A stretch of DNA of 64,000 nucleotides from Brachybacterium equifaecis (GTDB lineage: Bacteria > Actinomycetota > Actinomycetes > Actinomycetales > Dermabacteraceae): the NCBI RefSeq assembly GCF_023509525.1, contig NZ_JAKNCJ010000001.1, positions 1 to 64,000 of the forward strand, written 5' to 3'. The notes beneath the pieces are model-generated. The model did no database searches. It was not told the origin of the DNA and saw only the letters and a list, made by a program, of their open reading frames with translations. The translations under genes and the position numbers were made by a program. Below are positions 39,800 through 49,241 of the stretch, one piece after another (within the stretch, counting starts at the first letter, position 1; each line of letters starts with the position of its first letter).

Positions 39800-40321
39800 T
39801 CAGGCGCCTGGTCGGCCCTCGCGGAGGTGCACGATCATGCGCGTGTTGCCCAGCGTGTTGGGCTTTACGCGCGCGAGGTCGAGGTATTCGGCCACTCCCT
39901 CGTCGTGCGAGCGCAGCAGCTCGCTGAACAGCTCGCTGGGGATAGGCTCCTCCCCCATCGGCTCGAAGCCGTGGCGGGCGAAGAAGTCGACCTCGAAGGT
40001 CAGGCAGAACACCCGCTCGAGGCCCAGATCCGCGGCCCGGCGCAGGAGACCGTCCAGCAGCAGGTGGCCGACGCCCTGGCCGCGCACCGAGTCCGCGACG
40101 GCGAGCGTGCGTACTTCCGCGAGGTCCTCCCACATCACGTGCAGGGCGCCGCAGCCCACGATCGTGCCGTGCTCGTCCACGGCCACCAGGAACTCCTGGA
40201 TCGCCTCGTAGTAGACAACCAGCTCCTTGCCGAGCAGGATCTTCTGCGCGGCGAGAGGCTCGACCAGCGCATCGATCGCACGGACGTCAGCGGGCAGGGC
40301 GGGGCGCAGGGCGATGCTCAT
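39800..40321 (-). CDS. argA: Amino-acid N-acetyltransferase (N-acetylglutamate synthase)
   Basis: A 173-residue GNAT enzyme of the short actinobacterial type that acetylates glutamate, starting arginine synthesis. The conserved blocks KILLGKELVVYYEAIQEFLV, VVGCGALHV-type sequence (IVGCGALHVMWEDLAEVRTL), the acetyl-CoA loop VRGQGVGHLLLDGL and the C-terminal LARVKPNTLGNTRMIV strongly resemble the mycobacterial ArgA. Its ATG overlaps the dedA stop by four bases. No other arg gene is nearby. Confidence 0.9.
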   Translation of the reverse strand: MSIALRPALPADVRAIDALVEPLAAQKILLGKELVVYYEAIQEFLVAVDEHGTIVGCGALHVMWEDLAEVRTLAVADSVRGQGVGHLLLDGLLRRAADLGLERVFCLTFEVDFFARHGFEPMGEEPIPSELFSELLRSHDEGVAEYLDLARVKPNTLGNTRMIVHLREGRPGA

Positions 40322-41121
40322 GAGGGGGCGTCCGATCTCGCGCGGTCGGTGGGCGGGCGCGGGAATGCGCGCGCGACGATCTCCTGCTGACGACGCCGGT
40401 GGCGCAGGTGCGCGCTGCGCTCATGATCGCCGGCGGCCTCGGCCTCGTCGATCTCGGCGGCGATCCGGTCCAGCGCCGCTTCCTGCTCGGCGACGGCGGC
40501 GGCTGCGCGCCGCTCATGATGGCGATCGAGGATCCGGTTGAGCAGGGCGACCAGGCGCTCGACTCCGAGCGCGATCACGACCGCGAGCACCACGGCGACG
40601 GTGATCGCCAGCAGGTGGTTGTTCTCGAACCAGGAGCCCGCCACCGCGCCGATGGCGCAGGAGTAGAGGGCCCACACGGCGGTCGCCGCGAGGGCGCGCC
40701 GCCAGAACTTCTGCCAGGGGTAGTGCACCGCCCCGGCGGTGAGGTTCACGGCCGTGCGGCCGAAGGGGATGTAGCGGGCGGTCATCAGCAGCAGGAGGGC
40801 TCGCCTGTCCAGCCCGCTCTCGGCGGCCTTGACGGCGGCCAGCCCGCGGCCGCGCCGGAGGAAGCCGAAGCGCTCCCATCCCACTTTCGCCCCGATCGCA
40901 TACGCGATGTTGTCGCCGGCGAAGGCGCCCGCCCAGGCGGCGAGAGCCACCAGCCAGATGGCCGGGGTACCGGAGGAGGACCAGAGGGAGGAGAGCGCCA
41001 CGATGACGGACTCGCTGGGGACCGTCGGGAAGAAGGCATCGATCGCGCACAGCGCGAGCACCACCAGGTGGACCCACCACGCGTCGCCGACGGTGAGGAT
41101 CCAGTCCTGGATGGTGCTCAT
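40318..41121 (-). CDS. DedA-family membrane protein
   Basis: A 267-residue protein with four to five membrane segments and the DedA core: DAFFPTVPSESVIVAL near the start, GAFAGDNIAYAIGAKVG, and RYIPFGRTAVNLTAGAVHY with conserved arginine and glycines. DedA proteins take part in membrane phospholipid recycling or proton-dependent transport. The C-terminal 65 residues are a charged, probably helical cytoplasmic extension (ALDRIAAEIDEAEAAG) beyond the usual 200-residue family length. It lies 37 bases after clpC and is coupled to argA. Confidence 0.88.
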   Translation of the reverse strand: MSTIQDWILTVGDAWWVHLVVLALCAIDAFFPTVPSESVIVALSSLWSSSGTPAIWLVALAAWAGAFAGDNIAYAIGAKVGWERFGFLRRGRGLAAVKAAESGLDRRALLLLMTARYIPFGRTAVNLTAGAVHYPWQKFWRRALAATAVWALYSCAIGAVAGSWFENNHLLAITVAVVLAVVIALGVERLVALLNRILDRHHERRAAAAVAEQEAALDRIAAEIDEAEAAGDHERSAHLRHRRRQQEIVARAFPRPPTDRARSDAPS

Positions 41122-41158
41122 GCTGCGCGATCTCCGCTGCGCCGCTCGAGGCGGCGGG

Positions 41159-43762
41159 TCAGCGGGTCCCGGTCGTGCCGGTGCCCGGCTCCGAGGCGGG
41201 CAGCGGGTCCGAGTCGCTGGACTGCGCGTCAGGATGCGTGAGCTCCTCGGCGCGCGCGCCCGTGATCGACTCGACGTCCACGTGATCCGAGATGGGGCTC
41301 ACTGTGCCGTCCTCGCCGCGGCGCTGGAACGTCAGCTCCCCGAGGATGCCCTCCCCCTCCGCGTCCACGAGGATCGCGTCACCGGCGTGGACCTGGCCGA
41401 ACAGGATCTTCTCGCTCAGGGCGTCCTCGATGTCGCGCTGGATCGCGCGGCGCAGGGGACGCGCGCCCAGAACGGGGTCGTAGCCCTTGTCGGCCAGGAG
41501 CGCCTTCGCCGCCGGGGTCAGCTCGATGCTCATGTCCTTCTCCGCGAGGCGCGCGGAGAGCTTGCCGACCATGAGATCCACGATCTCCACGATCTCGCTC
41601 TGCGAGAGCTGCGGGAAGACGACCACGTCATCGACGCGGTTGAGGAACTCGGGGCGGAAGTGCTGCTTGAGCTCCTCGTGGACCTTGCTCTTCATCCGCT
41701 CGTAGTTCGTGGAGAGGTCGCCGCCGGCCTGGAAGCCGACCTGCACGCCCTTGGCGATGTCGCGGGTGCCGAGGTTCGTGGTCATGATGATCACGGTGTT
41801 CTTGAAGTCCACGACGCGGCCCTGCGAATCGGTCAGACGACCGTCCTCGAGGATCTGCAGGAGCGAGTTGAAGATGTCGACGTGGGCCTTCTCGACCTCG
41901 TCGAACAGCACCACGCTGAACGGCTTGCGGCGCACCTTCTCGGTGAGCTGGCCGCCCTCGTCGTAGCCCACGTAGCCGGGGGGCGAGCCGAACAGGCGCG
42001 AAGCGGTGTGCTTCTCCCCGAACTCGGACATGTCGAGCTGGATGAGGGAGTCCTCGTCGCCGAACAGGAACTCGGCCAGAGCCTTCGCGAGCTCGGTCTT
42101 GCCCACGCCCGTCGGGCCGGCGAAGATGAACGACCCGCCGGGGCGCTTGGGATCCTTCAGGCCCGCACGGGTGCGGCGGATCGCCTGGGACAGGGCCTTG
42201 ATGGCCTCGTCCTGGCCGATGACGCGCTTGTGCAGCTCGTCCTCCATGTGGAGCAGCCGCGAGGACTCCTCCTCGGTGAGCTTGACGATCGGGATCCCGG
42301 TGGAGGCGGCGAGCACCTCGGCGATGACCTCCTCGGAGACCGTGGTCACCGCGTCGCTCTCGCCGTTGCGCCAGGCCTTCTCGCGCTCGTCGTGCTCGGA
42401 CTTGAGGGACTGCTCCTCGTCGCGCAGGGAGGCGGCCTTCTCGAAGTCCTGGGAGTCGATCGCCTCCTCCTTGGCCTTGCGGACCTCCTCGATCCGCGCG
42501 CCGAACTCCTTGAGCTCCGGCGGAGCGGTGAGGCGGCGGATGCGCAGGCGCGCCCCGGCCTCGTCGATCAGGTCGATCGCCTTGTCCGGCAGGAAGCGGT
42601 CGTTCACGTAGCGATCGGCGAGGTTCGCCGCGGCCACGAGCGCGCCGTCGGTGATCGTCACCTTGTGGTGCGCCTCGTAGCGGTCGCGCAGGCCCTTGAG
42701 GATCTCGATCGTGTGCGTGATCGAGGGCTCGTCGACCTGGATCGGCTGGAAGCGGCGCTCGAGGGCGGCGTCCTTCTCGATGTGCTTGCGGTACTCCTCG
42801 AGCGTGGTCGCGCCGATGGTCTGGAGCTCCCCGCGCGCGAGCATCGGCTTGAGGATGCTGGCGGCGTCGATCGCGCCCTCGGCGGCGCCTGCGCCGACGA
42901 GGGTGTGGATCTCATCGATGAAGATGATGATGTCGCCGCGCGTGCGGATCTCCTTGAGCACCTTCTTCAGGCGCTCCTCGAAGTCGCCGCGGTAGCGGGA
43001 GCCCGCCACGAGCGATCCGAGGTCCAGCGTGTAGAGCTGCTTGTCCTTGAGCGTCTCCGGGACGTCGCCGCGCACGATCGACTGGGCGAGGCCCTCGACG
43101 ACGGCGCTCTTGCCGACGCCCGGCTCGCCGATCAGCACGGGGTTGTTCTTCGTGCGGCGGCTGAGCACCTGCATCACGCGCTCGGCCTCGTGCTCGCGCC
43201 CGATGACCGGATCCAGCGACCCGTCGCGCGCGGCCTGCGTGAGGTTGCGGCCGAACTGGTCCAGCACGAGCGAACCGGCGGGCTGCCCCTCGGCGGGGCC
43301 GCCGGCGGTCGCCGGCTCCTTGCCCTGGTAGCCGGAGAGGCGCTCGATGACCTCGCTGCGCACGGCGGCGGGCTCGGCGCCGAGGCGGGAGAGGACCTTG
43401 ACGGCCGTCCCCTCGCCCTCGCGCAGCAGGCCGAGCAGGATGTGCTCGGTGCCGATGTAGTTGTGGCCGAGCTGGAGGGCCTCGCGCAGGCTCAGCTCCA
43501 GCACCTTCTTCGCGCGCGGCGTGAAGGGGATGTGGCCGGTGGGGGCCTGATTGCCCTCGCCGATGATGTCGCGCACCTGCTCGCGGGCGGCATCGAGCGT
43601 GACGCCGAGTGCCTCCAGAGCCTTCGCGCCGACGCCCTCGGCCTCGTGGATCAGCCCGAGCAGGATGTGCTCGGTGCCGATGTAGTTGTGGTTCAGCAGG
43701 CGGGCCTCGTCCTGTGCCAGGACGACGACGCGGCGTGCACGGTCAGTGAAGCGTTCGAACAT
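41159..43762 (-). CDS. clpC: ClpC ATP-dependent protease ATPase subunit
   Basis: An 867-residue AAA+ unfoldase that feeds substrates to ClpP. Two Clp-N repeats ([20 protein letters not shown] and [20 protein letters not shown]) are followed by AAA domain 1 ([17 protein letters not shown]), a UvrB/UvrC-like coiled-coil M domain, AAA domain 2 ([18 protein letters not shown]) and the Clp D2-small domain. Full family length. The start is [11 protein letters not shown] at 43762; the upstream frame is non-conserved. In many actinobacteria it neighbours lsr2; here a DUF6458-mqo-galM block separates them. Confidence 0.97.
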   Translation of the reverse strand: MFERFTDRARRVVVLAQDEARLLNHNYIGTEHILLGLIHEAEGVGAKALEALGVTLDAAREQVRDIIGEGNQAPTGHIPFTPRAKKVLELSLREALQLGHNYIGTEHILLGLLREGEGTAVKVLSRLGAEPAAVRSEVIERLSGYQGKEPATAGGPAEGQPAGSLVLDQFGRNLTQAARDGSLDPVIGREHEAERVMQVLSRRTKNNPVLIGEPGVGKSAVVEGLAQSIVRGDVPETLKDKQLYTLDLGSLVAGSRYRGDFEERLKKVLKEIRTRGDIIIFIDEIHTLVGAGAAEGAIDAASILKPMLARGELQTIGATTLEEYRKHIEKDAALERRFQPIQVDEPSITHTIEILKGLRDRYEAHHKVTITDGALVAAANLADRYVNDRFLPDKAIDLIDEAGARLRIRRLTAPPELKEFGARIEEVRKAKEEAIDSQDFEKAASLRDEEQSLKSEHDEREKAWRNGESDAVTTVSEEVIAEVLAASTGIPIVKLTEEESSRLLHMEDELHKRVIGQDEAIKALSQAIRRTRAGLKDPKRPGGSFIFAGPTGVGKTELAKALAEFLFGDEDSLIQLDMSEFGEKHTASRLFGSPPGYVGYDEGGQLTEKVRRKPFSVVLFDEVEKAHVDIFNSLLQILEDGRLTDSQGRVVDFKNTVIIMTTNLGTRDIAKGVQVGFQAGGDLSTNYERMKSKVHEELKQHFRPEFLNRVDDVVVFPQLSQSEIVEIVDLMVGKLSARLAEKDMSIELTPAAKALLADKGYDPVLGARPLRRAIQRDIEDALSEKILFGQVHAGDAILVDAEGEGILGELTFQRRGEDGTVSPISDHVDVESITGARAEELTHPDAQSSDSDPLPASEPGTGTTGTR

Positions 43763-43828
43763 GTCTCTCCCCCATCGGGTGGTGGTGATGGATCGAGCGT
43801 ACGCGGCAGGGGGGACATCTCCCCTGCG

Positions 43829-43846
43829 TGTTCGCCGCGGGCGTGA
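43829..43846. promoter_or_regulatory. Possible ClgR-type operator upstream of clpC
   Basis: TGTTCGCCGCGGGCGTGA has the CGC-N5-GCG core described for ClgR, the activator of clp genes in actinobacteria, 67-84 bases before the clpC start. Outer positions fit only partly, and such cores are common by chance at this GC content. Confidence 0.25.
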
Positions 43847-43944
43847 CACCGGGGTGCGGACCGCTACGCTGTCGGCATCACCGGCCGCTGTCGCGGCCGC
43901 AGTCCGACCCTTTCCACCGCATCACCGAGCACGAGGAGCACACC

Positions 43945-44187
43945 ATGGGCGCGATCGTCGGAGGCATCATCCTGTTCGTCATCGGAGCGATCTGCCGCTT
44001 CGCACTGGAGGTCGACCTCCCCTTCGTCGCGGGAGGCACGCTGGGCACGATCCTGATGGTCGGGGGCGGAGTCCTCTTCCTCGTCGGGCTGCTCCTGATG
44101 CTCGCGGGCCGCCGCACCACGGTCACCGCGCGCCAGGACCCCAGCGGCTATGTCGCCGAGCGCCGGGATCCCGGCGCGGGTCTCTGA
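43945..44187 (+). CDS. DUF6458-like small membrane protein
   Basis: An 80-residue protein with two membrane helices (about 2-20, GAIVGGIILFVIGAICRFAL, and 31-53) joined by a short loop, and a charged tail with YVAERRDPG. The pattern matches a small actinobacterial membrane family (DUF6458). GAGGAG lies 6 bases before the ATG at 43945; TACGCT at 43865-43870 is a likely -10. It diverges from clpC. Function unknown. Confidence 0.75.
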   Translation: MGAIVGGIILFVIGAICRFALEVDLPFVAGGTLGTILMVGGGVLFLVGLLLMLAGRRTTVTARQDPSGYVAERRDPGAGL

Positions 44188-44226
44188 GCGCTCCCGCTCC
44201 AGCGCAGCGATAGTCTGGCCTGACAG

Positions 44227-44297
44227 CCGGACGCCACCGGCGGCGCACGGCATCGATGCCGTGCGCCGCCGTCGCGTGCGCCCCCGAGGGCGTCCGG
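44227..44297 (+). promoter_or_regulatory. Large nested inverted repeat in the mqo leader
   Basis: An inner perfect 34-base palindrome (44238-44271, centred on ATCGAT) is enclosed by a second pair, CCGGACGCC (44227-44235) and GGCGTCCGG (44289-44297). TAGTCT at 44211-44216 could be a -10 just upstream, which would place the whole structure in the mqo 5' leader, 36 bases before its ATG. Alternatively it terminates the DUF6458 gene, 40 bases upstream. Confidence 0.6.
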
Positions 44298-44332
44298 ATC
44301 GCAGTCGGGCGCACGATACGAACGGAAGTGTC

Positions 44333-45829
44333 ATGGGAGATCTGGCAGTGGATGTCACGCGCGCAGACGCAGTGCTGATCGGGGGCGGCATCGCGAGCGC
44401 GACGCTCGCAGCCATGCTGAGCGAGCTGCAGCCCGACTGGCGCATCGAGGTGCTGGAGAAGCTCGACGACGTGGCGCTCGAGTCGAGCGACGGATGGAAC
44501 AACGCGGGCACCGGCCACAGCGCGCTGTGCGAGCTCAACTACACCCCCCAGGACGTCGACGGCTCGGTGAGCCCCAAGAAGGCGACCCTCATCAACGAGC
44601 AGTTCCAGATGAGCCGCCAGTACTGGGCGCACCTGGTCGAGACGGGACGCATCGGGGATCCCTCGGCGTTCATCCACTCCGTGCCCCACATGAGCTTCGT
44701 GCACGGCGCCGACAACGTCGACTACCTGCGCCGGCGCCACGCCGCTCTCGTCGGCAACCCCCTGTTCGACCGGATGGAGTTCACCACCGATCACTCTCAG
44801 CTCGCCGAGTGGGCCCCGCTGGTGGCAGAGGATCGGCCCGTCACCGAGAACATCGCCGCGACCTACTCCCCCGACGGCACCGACGTGGACTTCGGCGCGC
44901 TGACCCGCGAGATGCTGCGCTTCGCGAGCAGCGTCGGCACCACGGTGAGCTGCGGCTGGGAGGTCACCTCCCTGCGTCGGATGCCCGGCGCCGAGCCCCG
45001 CGAGTGGGGCGTCATGGCGCGGCGCGCCGACGGCTCCACCCGCGTGGTGCGCGCACCGTTCGTGTTCGTGGGAGCAGGCGGGGCCGCCCTTCCGCTCCTG
45101 CAGAAGTCGGGCATCGAGGAGATCCGCGGATTCGGCGGCTTCCCGATCTCGGGCCAGTGGCTGCGCTGCACGAACCCCGAGGTGATCGCCCGGCACGATG
45201 CGAAGGTGTACGGCAAGGCGGCCGTCGGCGCGCCGCCGATGAGCGTGCCCCACCTGGACACCCGCTACATCGACGGGAAGCAGTCGCTCATGTTCGGCCC
45301 CTACGCGGGCTGGACCCCGAAGTTCCTCAAGCAGGGCTCCCTGTGGGATCTGCCCGGGTCCGTGAAGCCCGGGAACCTCCTGCAGATGCTCGCCGTCGCG
45401 CCGCCGAACCTCGATCTGATGACGTATCTCGTCAGCGAGGTCGCCGCGACCCCCGCGAAGCGCTTCGCCGCGCTGCTCGAGTACATGCCGAGCGCCCGCC
45501 AGGAGGACTGGGAGCTGATCACTGCCGGTCAGCGCGTCCAGGTGATCGCCCCGGACGCCGACAAGGTCGGTGTGCTGCAGTTCGGCACCCAGCTCATCAC
45601 CGCCGCCGACGGGTCGATCGCGGGCATGCTGGGGGCCTCGCCGGGCGCCTCCACCGCGACCACGATCATGCTGGGCATGCTCCGCTCCGTCTTCCCCGAC
45701 CGCATCGACGGCTGGGAGCCCACGATCCGCGAGATGGTCCCGAGCCTCGGCACGGATCTCGCCGACGACGCCGGCGCCGCCCACCGCAGCCTCGAGGCGA
45801 CCGCCTCCGTGCTGGGCCTGCGCGGATGA
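44333..45829 (+). CDS. mqo: Malate:quinone oxidoreductase
   Basis: A 498-residue FAD enzyme that oxidises malate to oxaloacetate and reduces menaquinone, acting in the TCA cycle and respiratory chain at the membrane surface. Family features are the FAD motif VLIGGGIASATLAAML, LEKLDDVALESSDGWNNAGT, the block ELNYTPQ, and the C-terminal GMLGASPGASTATTIML. GGAAG lies 7 bases before the ATG. Its stop overlaps galM by four bases. It works with Ndh and the MenG-made quinone. Confidence 0.95.
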   Translation: MGDLAVDVTRADAVLIGGGIASATLAAMLSELQPDWRIEVLEKLDDVALESSDGWNNAGTGHSALCELNYTPQDVDGSVSPKKATLINEQFQMSRQYWAHLVETGRIGDPSAFIHSVPHMSFVHGADNVDYLRRRHAALVGNPLFDRMEFTTDHSQLAEWAPLVAEDRPVTENIAATYSPDGTDVDFGALTREMLRFASSVGTTVSCGWEVTSLRRMPGAEPREWGVMARRADGSTRVVRAPFVFVGAGGAALPLLQKSGIEEIRGFGGFPISGQWLRCTNPEVIARHDAKVYGKAAVGAPPMSVPHLDTRYIDGKQSLMFGPYAGWTPKFLKQGSLWDLPGSVKPGNLLQMLAVAPPNLDLMTYLVSEVAATPAKRFAALLEYMPSARQEDWELITAGQRVQVIAPDADKVGVLQFGTQLITAADGSIAGMLGASPGASTATTIMLGMLRSVFPDRIDGWEPTIREMVPSLGTDLADDAGAAHRSLEATASVLGLRG

Positions 45830-46779
45830 CCGCGGCCGCCCGCCCCTCCCTGCCCCTGCGCGCACGGGGCGAGCGGATCGAGCTGCGCGCGGGCGAGTAC
45901 CGCGCGGCCGTCTCGAGCGTCGGCGCGATGCTCGAGTCGCTCGAGCTCGCAGGGCGTCCGCTCGTCCTGATCAGCCCGGAGGACGGTCCGATGCTGCTGC
46001 ACCGCGGCGCTCTGATCGCACCGTGGCCGAACCGCATCGGTCGCGGCGCGTACGTGTGGGAGGGCGAGGAGATCCTCGTCCCCGTCAACGAGCCCGAGCG
46101 GGGGAACGCCCTGCACGGGCTCGTCTCGTTCTCCGAGTTCGAGGTGCTCTCCGCCCAGGAGGACGCCGTCGTGCTCGCGCACACCCTGCGGCCGCAGCCT
46201 GCGTACCCGTTCACCCTCCGCCTGGAGGTCGAGCACCGCCTGGACGCCGCCGAGGGCCTGACCACCCGCGTGCGCGCGCTCAACGCCGGCACCCGCACCG
46301 CTCCGTACGGGGTGTGCCCCCACCCCTACGTGGTGGCGGGCCCCGAGCCGCTCGAGGAGTGGAGCCTCGAACTCCCTGCCGAGGAGGTCCTCGAGGTCGA
46401 CGAGAACCTGCTCCCCCTGCGCACGCAGCGGATCGCCCCCGGATCGGAGTGGGACTTCCGCACCGCGCGCCGACTCGGCGACCTGCAGATCGATCATGCC
46501 TTCACCGGCCTCCTCCCCCGCGGGGCGGACGCGGAGCGCTCGCGATGGAGCGTGCGGGTCAGCGCCCCGGGGGGCACGGGCGTCGAGGTCAGCGCCGACG
46601 GCAGCTGCCCGTGGGTGCAGGTGCACACGGCGGACCGGCCCGAACCGGAGAACGACCGCAAGGGCCTCGCCCTCGAGCCGATGACCTGCCCGCCCGACGC
46701 CTTCCGCTCGGGCACGGACCTGGTGCGGCTCGAGCCCGGAAGCACCCATGAGGCCTCCTGGAGCATCCGCGGCTGGTGA
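45826..46779 (+). CDS. Aldose 1-epimerase family protein (GalM-like)
   Basis: A 317-residue beta-sandwich mutarotase-like protein that interconverts anomers of sugars. Conserved parts are IAPWPNRIGRGAYVWEGEE, the histidine in RGNALHGLVSF, a second histidine in YGVCPHPYVVAG, and the late glutamate in LALEPMTCPPDAFRSG, matching the GalM catalytic His/His/Glu pattern. The ATG overlaps the mqo stop (ATGA), so it is coupled to mqo, although the metabolic link is not obvious. Sugar specificity unknown. Confidence 0.87.
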   Translation: MTAAARPSLPLRARGERIELRAGEYRAAVSSVGAMLESLELAGRPLVLISPEDGPMLLHRGALIAPWPNRIGRGAYVWEGEEILVPVNEPERGNALHGLVSFSEFEVLSAQEDAVVLAHTLRPQPAYPFTLRLEVEHRLDAAEGLTTRVRALNAGTRTAPYGVCPHPYVVAGPEPLEEWSLELPAEEVLEVDENLLPLRTQRIAPGSEWDFRTARRLGDLQIDHAFTGLLPRGADAERSRWSVRVSAPGGTGVEVSADGSCPWVQVHTADRPEPENDRKGLALEPMTCPPDAFRSGTDLVRLEPGSTHEASWSIRGW

Positions 46780-46795
46780 GGCCCCACCCGCCCTC

Positions 46796-46845
46796 GCATG
46801 CGAGAAGCCCTGACCCGCATCAGCGGGTCAGGGCTTCTCGCATGC
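46796..46845. terminator. Very strong bidirectional hairpin between galM and lsr2
   Basis: A perfect 23-base-pair stem (GCATGCGAGAAGCCCTGACC and onward, with its exact complement) encloses a four-base loop. It starts 17 bases past galM and ends 11 bases before the convergent lsr2 stop, so it serves both genes. Confidence 0.92.
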
Positions 46846-46855
46846 GCGGGGAAGG

Positions 46856-47188
46856 TCAGTTGCCGGCGGCGTAGTACGCCTGGCGCAGCTCCTCGGGGAT
46901 GCGGCCGCGGTCCGAGACCTCGCGGCCGTTCTCGCGCGCCCACTGGCGCACCTTCGCCGAGTCGTTGTTCGCGGAAGCGCTCGAGGCGGAGCCCGTGCCG
47001 CGGGTCTTGCGACCGGCGACGCGGCGGGCCTTGCCGACCCACTCGCCGATATCCGAGCGCAGGCGCTCAGCGTTCTCGGCCGAGAGATCGATCTCGTAGG
47101 CGACGCCGTCGAGCGAGAAGCTCACGGACTCCTCGGCCTTCGAGCCGTCCAGATCATCGATGAGTTCAACAAAAGTCTTGCGGGCCAT
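46856..47188 (-). CDS. lsr2: Lsr2 nucleoid-associated protein
   Basis: A 110-residue H-NS-like protein that bridges DNA and silences AT-rich, often acquired, sequence. The N-terminal oligomerisation domain (VELIDDLDGSKAEESVSFSL) and C-terminal DNA-binding domain with the RGR-type AT-hook in REVSDRGRIPEELRQAYYAA are intact. AGGAG lies 7 bases before the ATG. The leader region 47189-47260 is comparatively AT-rich, possibly for self-binding. Its presence is relevant to the lower-GC cassette near 60 kb, a plausible target. Confidence 0.96.
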   Translation of the reverse strand: MARKTFVELIDDLDGSKAEESVSFSLDGVAYEIDLSAENAERLRSDIGEWVGKARRVAGRKTRGTGSASSASANNDSAKVRQWARENGREVSDRGRIPEELRQAYYAAGN

Positions 47189-47272
47189 CAGCAGACTCCT
47201 TCATATGCTTCGGGGGTATCGGGCTGCCCCTATTATTCCCACACTTCCCTGTGCGCGGCGAGAAGAAACACG

Positions 47273-47307
47273 GCGAGCCCTCGAGCCGGATCGGCTCGAG
47301 GGCTCGC
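47273..47307 (-). terminator. Hairpin ending the lysS operon
   Basis: GCGAGCCCTCGAGCCG and its complement enclose a three-base loop, about 95 bases past the small membrane protein gene and upstream of lsr2. It separates the two transcription units. Confidence 0.85.
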
Positions 47308-47401
47308 GCAGAGAAGAACTTCTTCGCCCCGCCAGTGCCTGCGAAGCGGGATATCCGTGAGATCTTTCAGCCTCGGAAGCCTCCCGAGGTTTTCCCGGAA
47401 C

Positions 47402-47659
47402 TCACATCTTCATGTGAGCATCGCCACGGGAATCGGAATCCGAGGGGGCATTCGCGGGTTCGCCCGCCGCCCCCGGGGAGGACGCCCTGTTCTCGCCTGC
47501 CGCGCGCTGGGCGAGGCGCAGCTCGCGGTCGGCGAGGCGCTCGGCCTCGCGCTCGCGGCGATCCGCGCGCAGGATCGCGCGCATCGCGAACCAGAACAGG
47601 AGCCCGACCCCGATGGAGGGGACGAGCGAACCCGCCTCGTACCAGAAGCCGCTGCCCAT
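47402..47659 (-). CDS. Small single-span membrane protein
   Basis: An 85-residue hypothetical with one predicted membrane segment (about 10-30, SLVPSIGVGLLFWFAMRAIL), followed by a charged helix (RADRREREAERLADRELRLA) and a disordered tail rich in Gly, Ser and Asp. It begins one base after the lysS stop, so it is likely co-translated with lysS. Small proteins of this type after lysS occur in related actinobacteria. No function can be assigned. Confidence 0.7.
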   Translation of the reverse strand: MGSGFWYEAGSLVPSIGVGLLFWFAMRAILRADRREREAERLADRELRLAQRAAGENRASSPGAAGEPANAPSDSDSRGDAHMKM

Positions 47660-47660
47660 C

Positions 47661-49187
47661 TCAGGCCCCCGGCTTCACGAGGGGGAACAGGATGGTCTCG
47701 CGGATCCCGAGACCGGTCAGGGCCATCAGCAGGCGGTCGATGCCCATCCCCATGCCGCCGGTCGGCGGGAGCGCGTGCTCCATCGCCTCGAGGAAGTCCT
47801 CGTCCAGGCGCATCGCCTCGTCGTCCCCGGCCGCCGCGAGGCGCGCCTGCTGCGCGAAGCGCTCGCGCTGGATGACGGGATCCACGAGCTCGGAATAGCC
47901 CGTGCCGAGCTCGAAGCCGCGCACGTACAGATCCCACTTCTCCACGACGCCGGGCGTCGAGCGGTGGGCGCGCACCAGCGGGCTCGTCTCGACCGGGAAA
48001 TCGCGCACGAACGTGGGCTCGTGGAGCGCATCGCCGACCTGATGCTCGAACAGCTCCTCGACGAGCTTCCCGTGCCCGAACTTCGGGTGATCCAGATCCA
48101 GTCCCAGACCCTCCGCAATGCTCTGCAGCTGCGCGACAGTCGTCTCAGGGGTGATCTCCTGGCCGAGGGATTCGGAGAGCGAGCCGTAGACGGTGATCTG
48201 CTTCCACTGCCCCGAGAGGTCGTACTCGCTGCCATCGGCGAGAGTGACGATCTGCGAGCCGGACGCGGCCTCGGCCGCCTCCTGGATGAGCGCGCGGGTG
48301 AGATCGGCGATCGAGTCGTAATCGCCGTAAGCCTGATAGGCCTCGAGCATCGCGAATTCCGGCGAATGCGTGGAATCCGCTCCCTCATTGCGGAAGTTCC
48401 GGTTGATCTCGTACACGCGCTCCAGGCCGCCGACCGCGGCGCGCTTGAGGTTCAGCTCGGGCGCGATGCGCAGGTACAGATCGAGATCGAAAGCGTTCAT
48501 GTGCGTGACGAACGGACGCGCCGCGGCGCCGGAGGGGATCACCTGCAGCATGGGCGTCTCGATCTCCACGAAATCGCGGCGCCGGAACGAGTCGCGCAGC
48601 GCGTGCATCACCTCGGCGCGCAGGCGCGCGGTGCGACGGGCCTCCGGCCGCACGATGAGATCCACATAGCGCCTGCGCACCCGGGACTCCTCGGAGAGGT
48701 CCGCGTGCAGCACCGGGAGGGGGCGGACCGCCTTCGCGGCCATGCGCCACTCGTCGGCGAAGATCGAGAGCTCACCGCGGCGGGAGGATCCCACGCGGCC
48801 GTGGAAGAACACGTGGTCGCCGAGGTCGACATCGGCCTTGTACTGAGCGAGGCGCTCCTCGCCGACCTCGGCGAGGCTCAGCATGATCTGCAGCCGCTCC
48901 CCCGCGCCGTCCTGGATGGTGGCGAAGCAGAGCTTGCCGGTGTTGCGCTGGAAGACGATGCGACCGGCGATCCCGACGACGTCCTGGGTCTCCTCGCCGT
49001 CCTCGAGGTGCGCGTACTGCTCGCGCACCTGGGCGATCGAGGAGGTGATCGGCACCGAGACCGGGTAGGCCTCCTCACCCCGCTCCAGCAGCCGCTCGCG
49101 CTTGGACTTGCGCACCGCGATCTGGTCGGAGGTGTCCAGGGGACCTGCGGGATCCGTCTGGCCGTGCGGCGTGGGCTGTGCGTTCAT
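47661..49187 (-). CDS. lysS: Lysyl-tRNA synthetase (class II)
   Basis: A 508-residue class II synthetase that charges tRNA-Lys. It has the OB-fold anticodon-binding domain ([20 protein letters not shown]), motif 2 [20 protein letters not shown], and motif 3 in [16 protein letters not shown]. The ATG at 49187 is preferred; the longer frame has no conservation. It follows panC by 54 bases, in the order panC-lysS-lsr2 seen in mycobacteria, except that panD and coaX, usually between them, are absent here. Confidence 0.95.
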   Translation of the reverse strand: MNAQPTPHGQTDPAGPLDTSDQIAVRKSKRERLLERGEEAYPVSVPITSSIAQVREQYAHLEDGEETQDVVGIAGRIVFQRNTGKLCFATIQDGAGERLQIMLSLAEVGEERLAQYKADVDLGDHVFFHGRVGSSRRGELSIFADEWRMAAKAVRPLPVLHADLSEESRVRRRYVDLIVRPEARRTARLRAEVMHALRDSFRRRDFVEIETPMLQVIPSGAAARPFVTHMNAFDLDLYLRIAPELNLKRAAVGGLERVYEINRNFRNEGADSTHSPEFAMLEAYQAYGDYDSIADLTRALIQEAAEAASGSQIVTLADGSEYDLSGQWKQITVYGSLSESLGQEITPETTVAQLQSIAEGLGLDLDHPKFGHGKLVEELFEHQVGDALHEPTFVRDFPVETSPLVRAHRSTPGVVEKWDLYVRGFELGTGYSELVDPVIQRERFAQQARLAAAGDDEAMRLDEDFLEAMEHALPPTGGMGMGIDRLLMALTGLGIRETILFPLVKPGA

Positions 49188-49241
49188 GCCGCCGATTCTC
49201 TCAGATCCCGGTGCGGGCGGCCCGCCGCGCACCTGCGCGTC

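Noticed and set aside
40829..43846. A 1,005-codon open frame antisense to clpC
   Set aside because: Same explanation: it mirrors ClpC and gives low-complexity Leu/Val/Arg/Asp sequence without domains.
44227..44297. Attachment site or mobile-element end
   Set aside because: The inverted repeat has no neighbouring integrase or transposase and no target duplication, so an RNA hairpin role is simpler.
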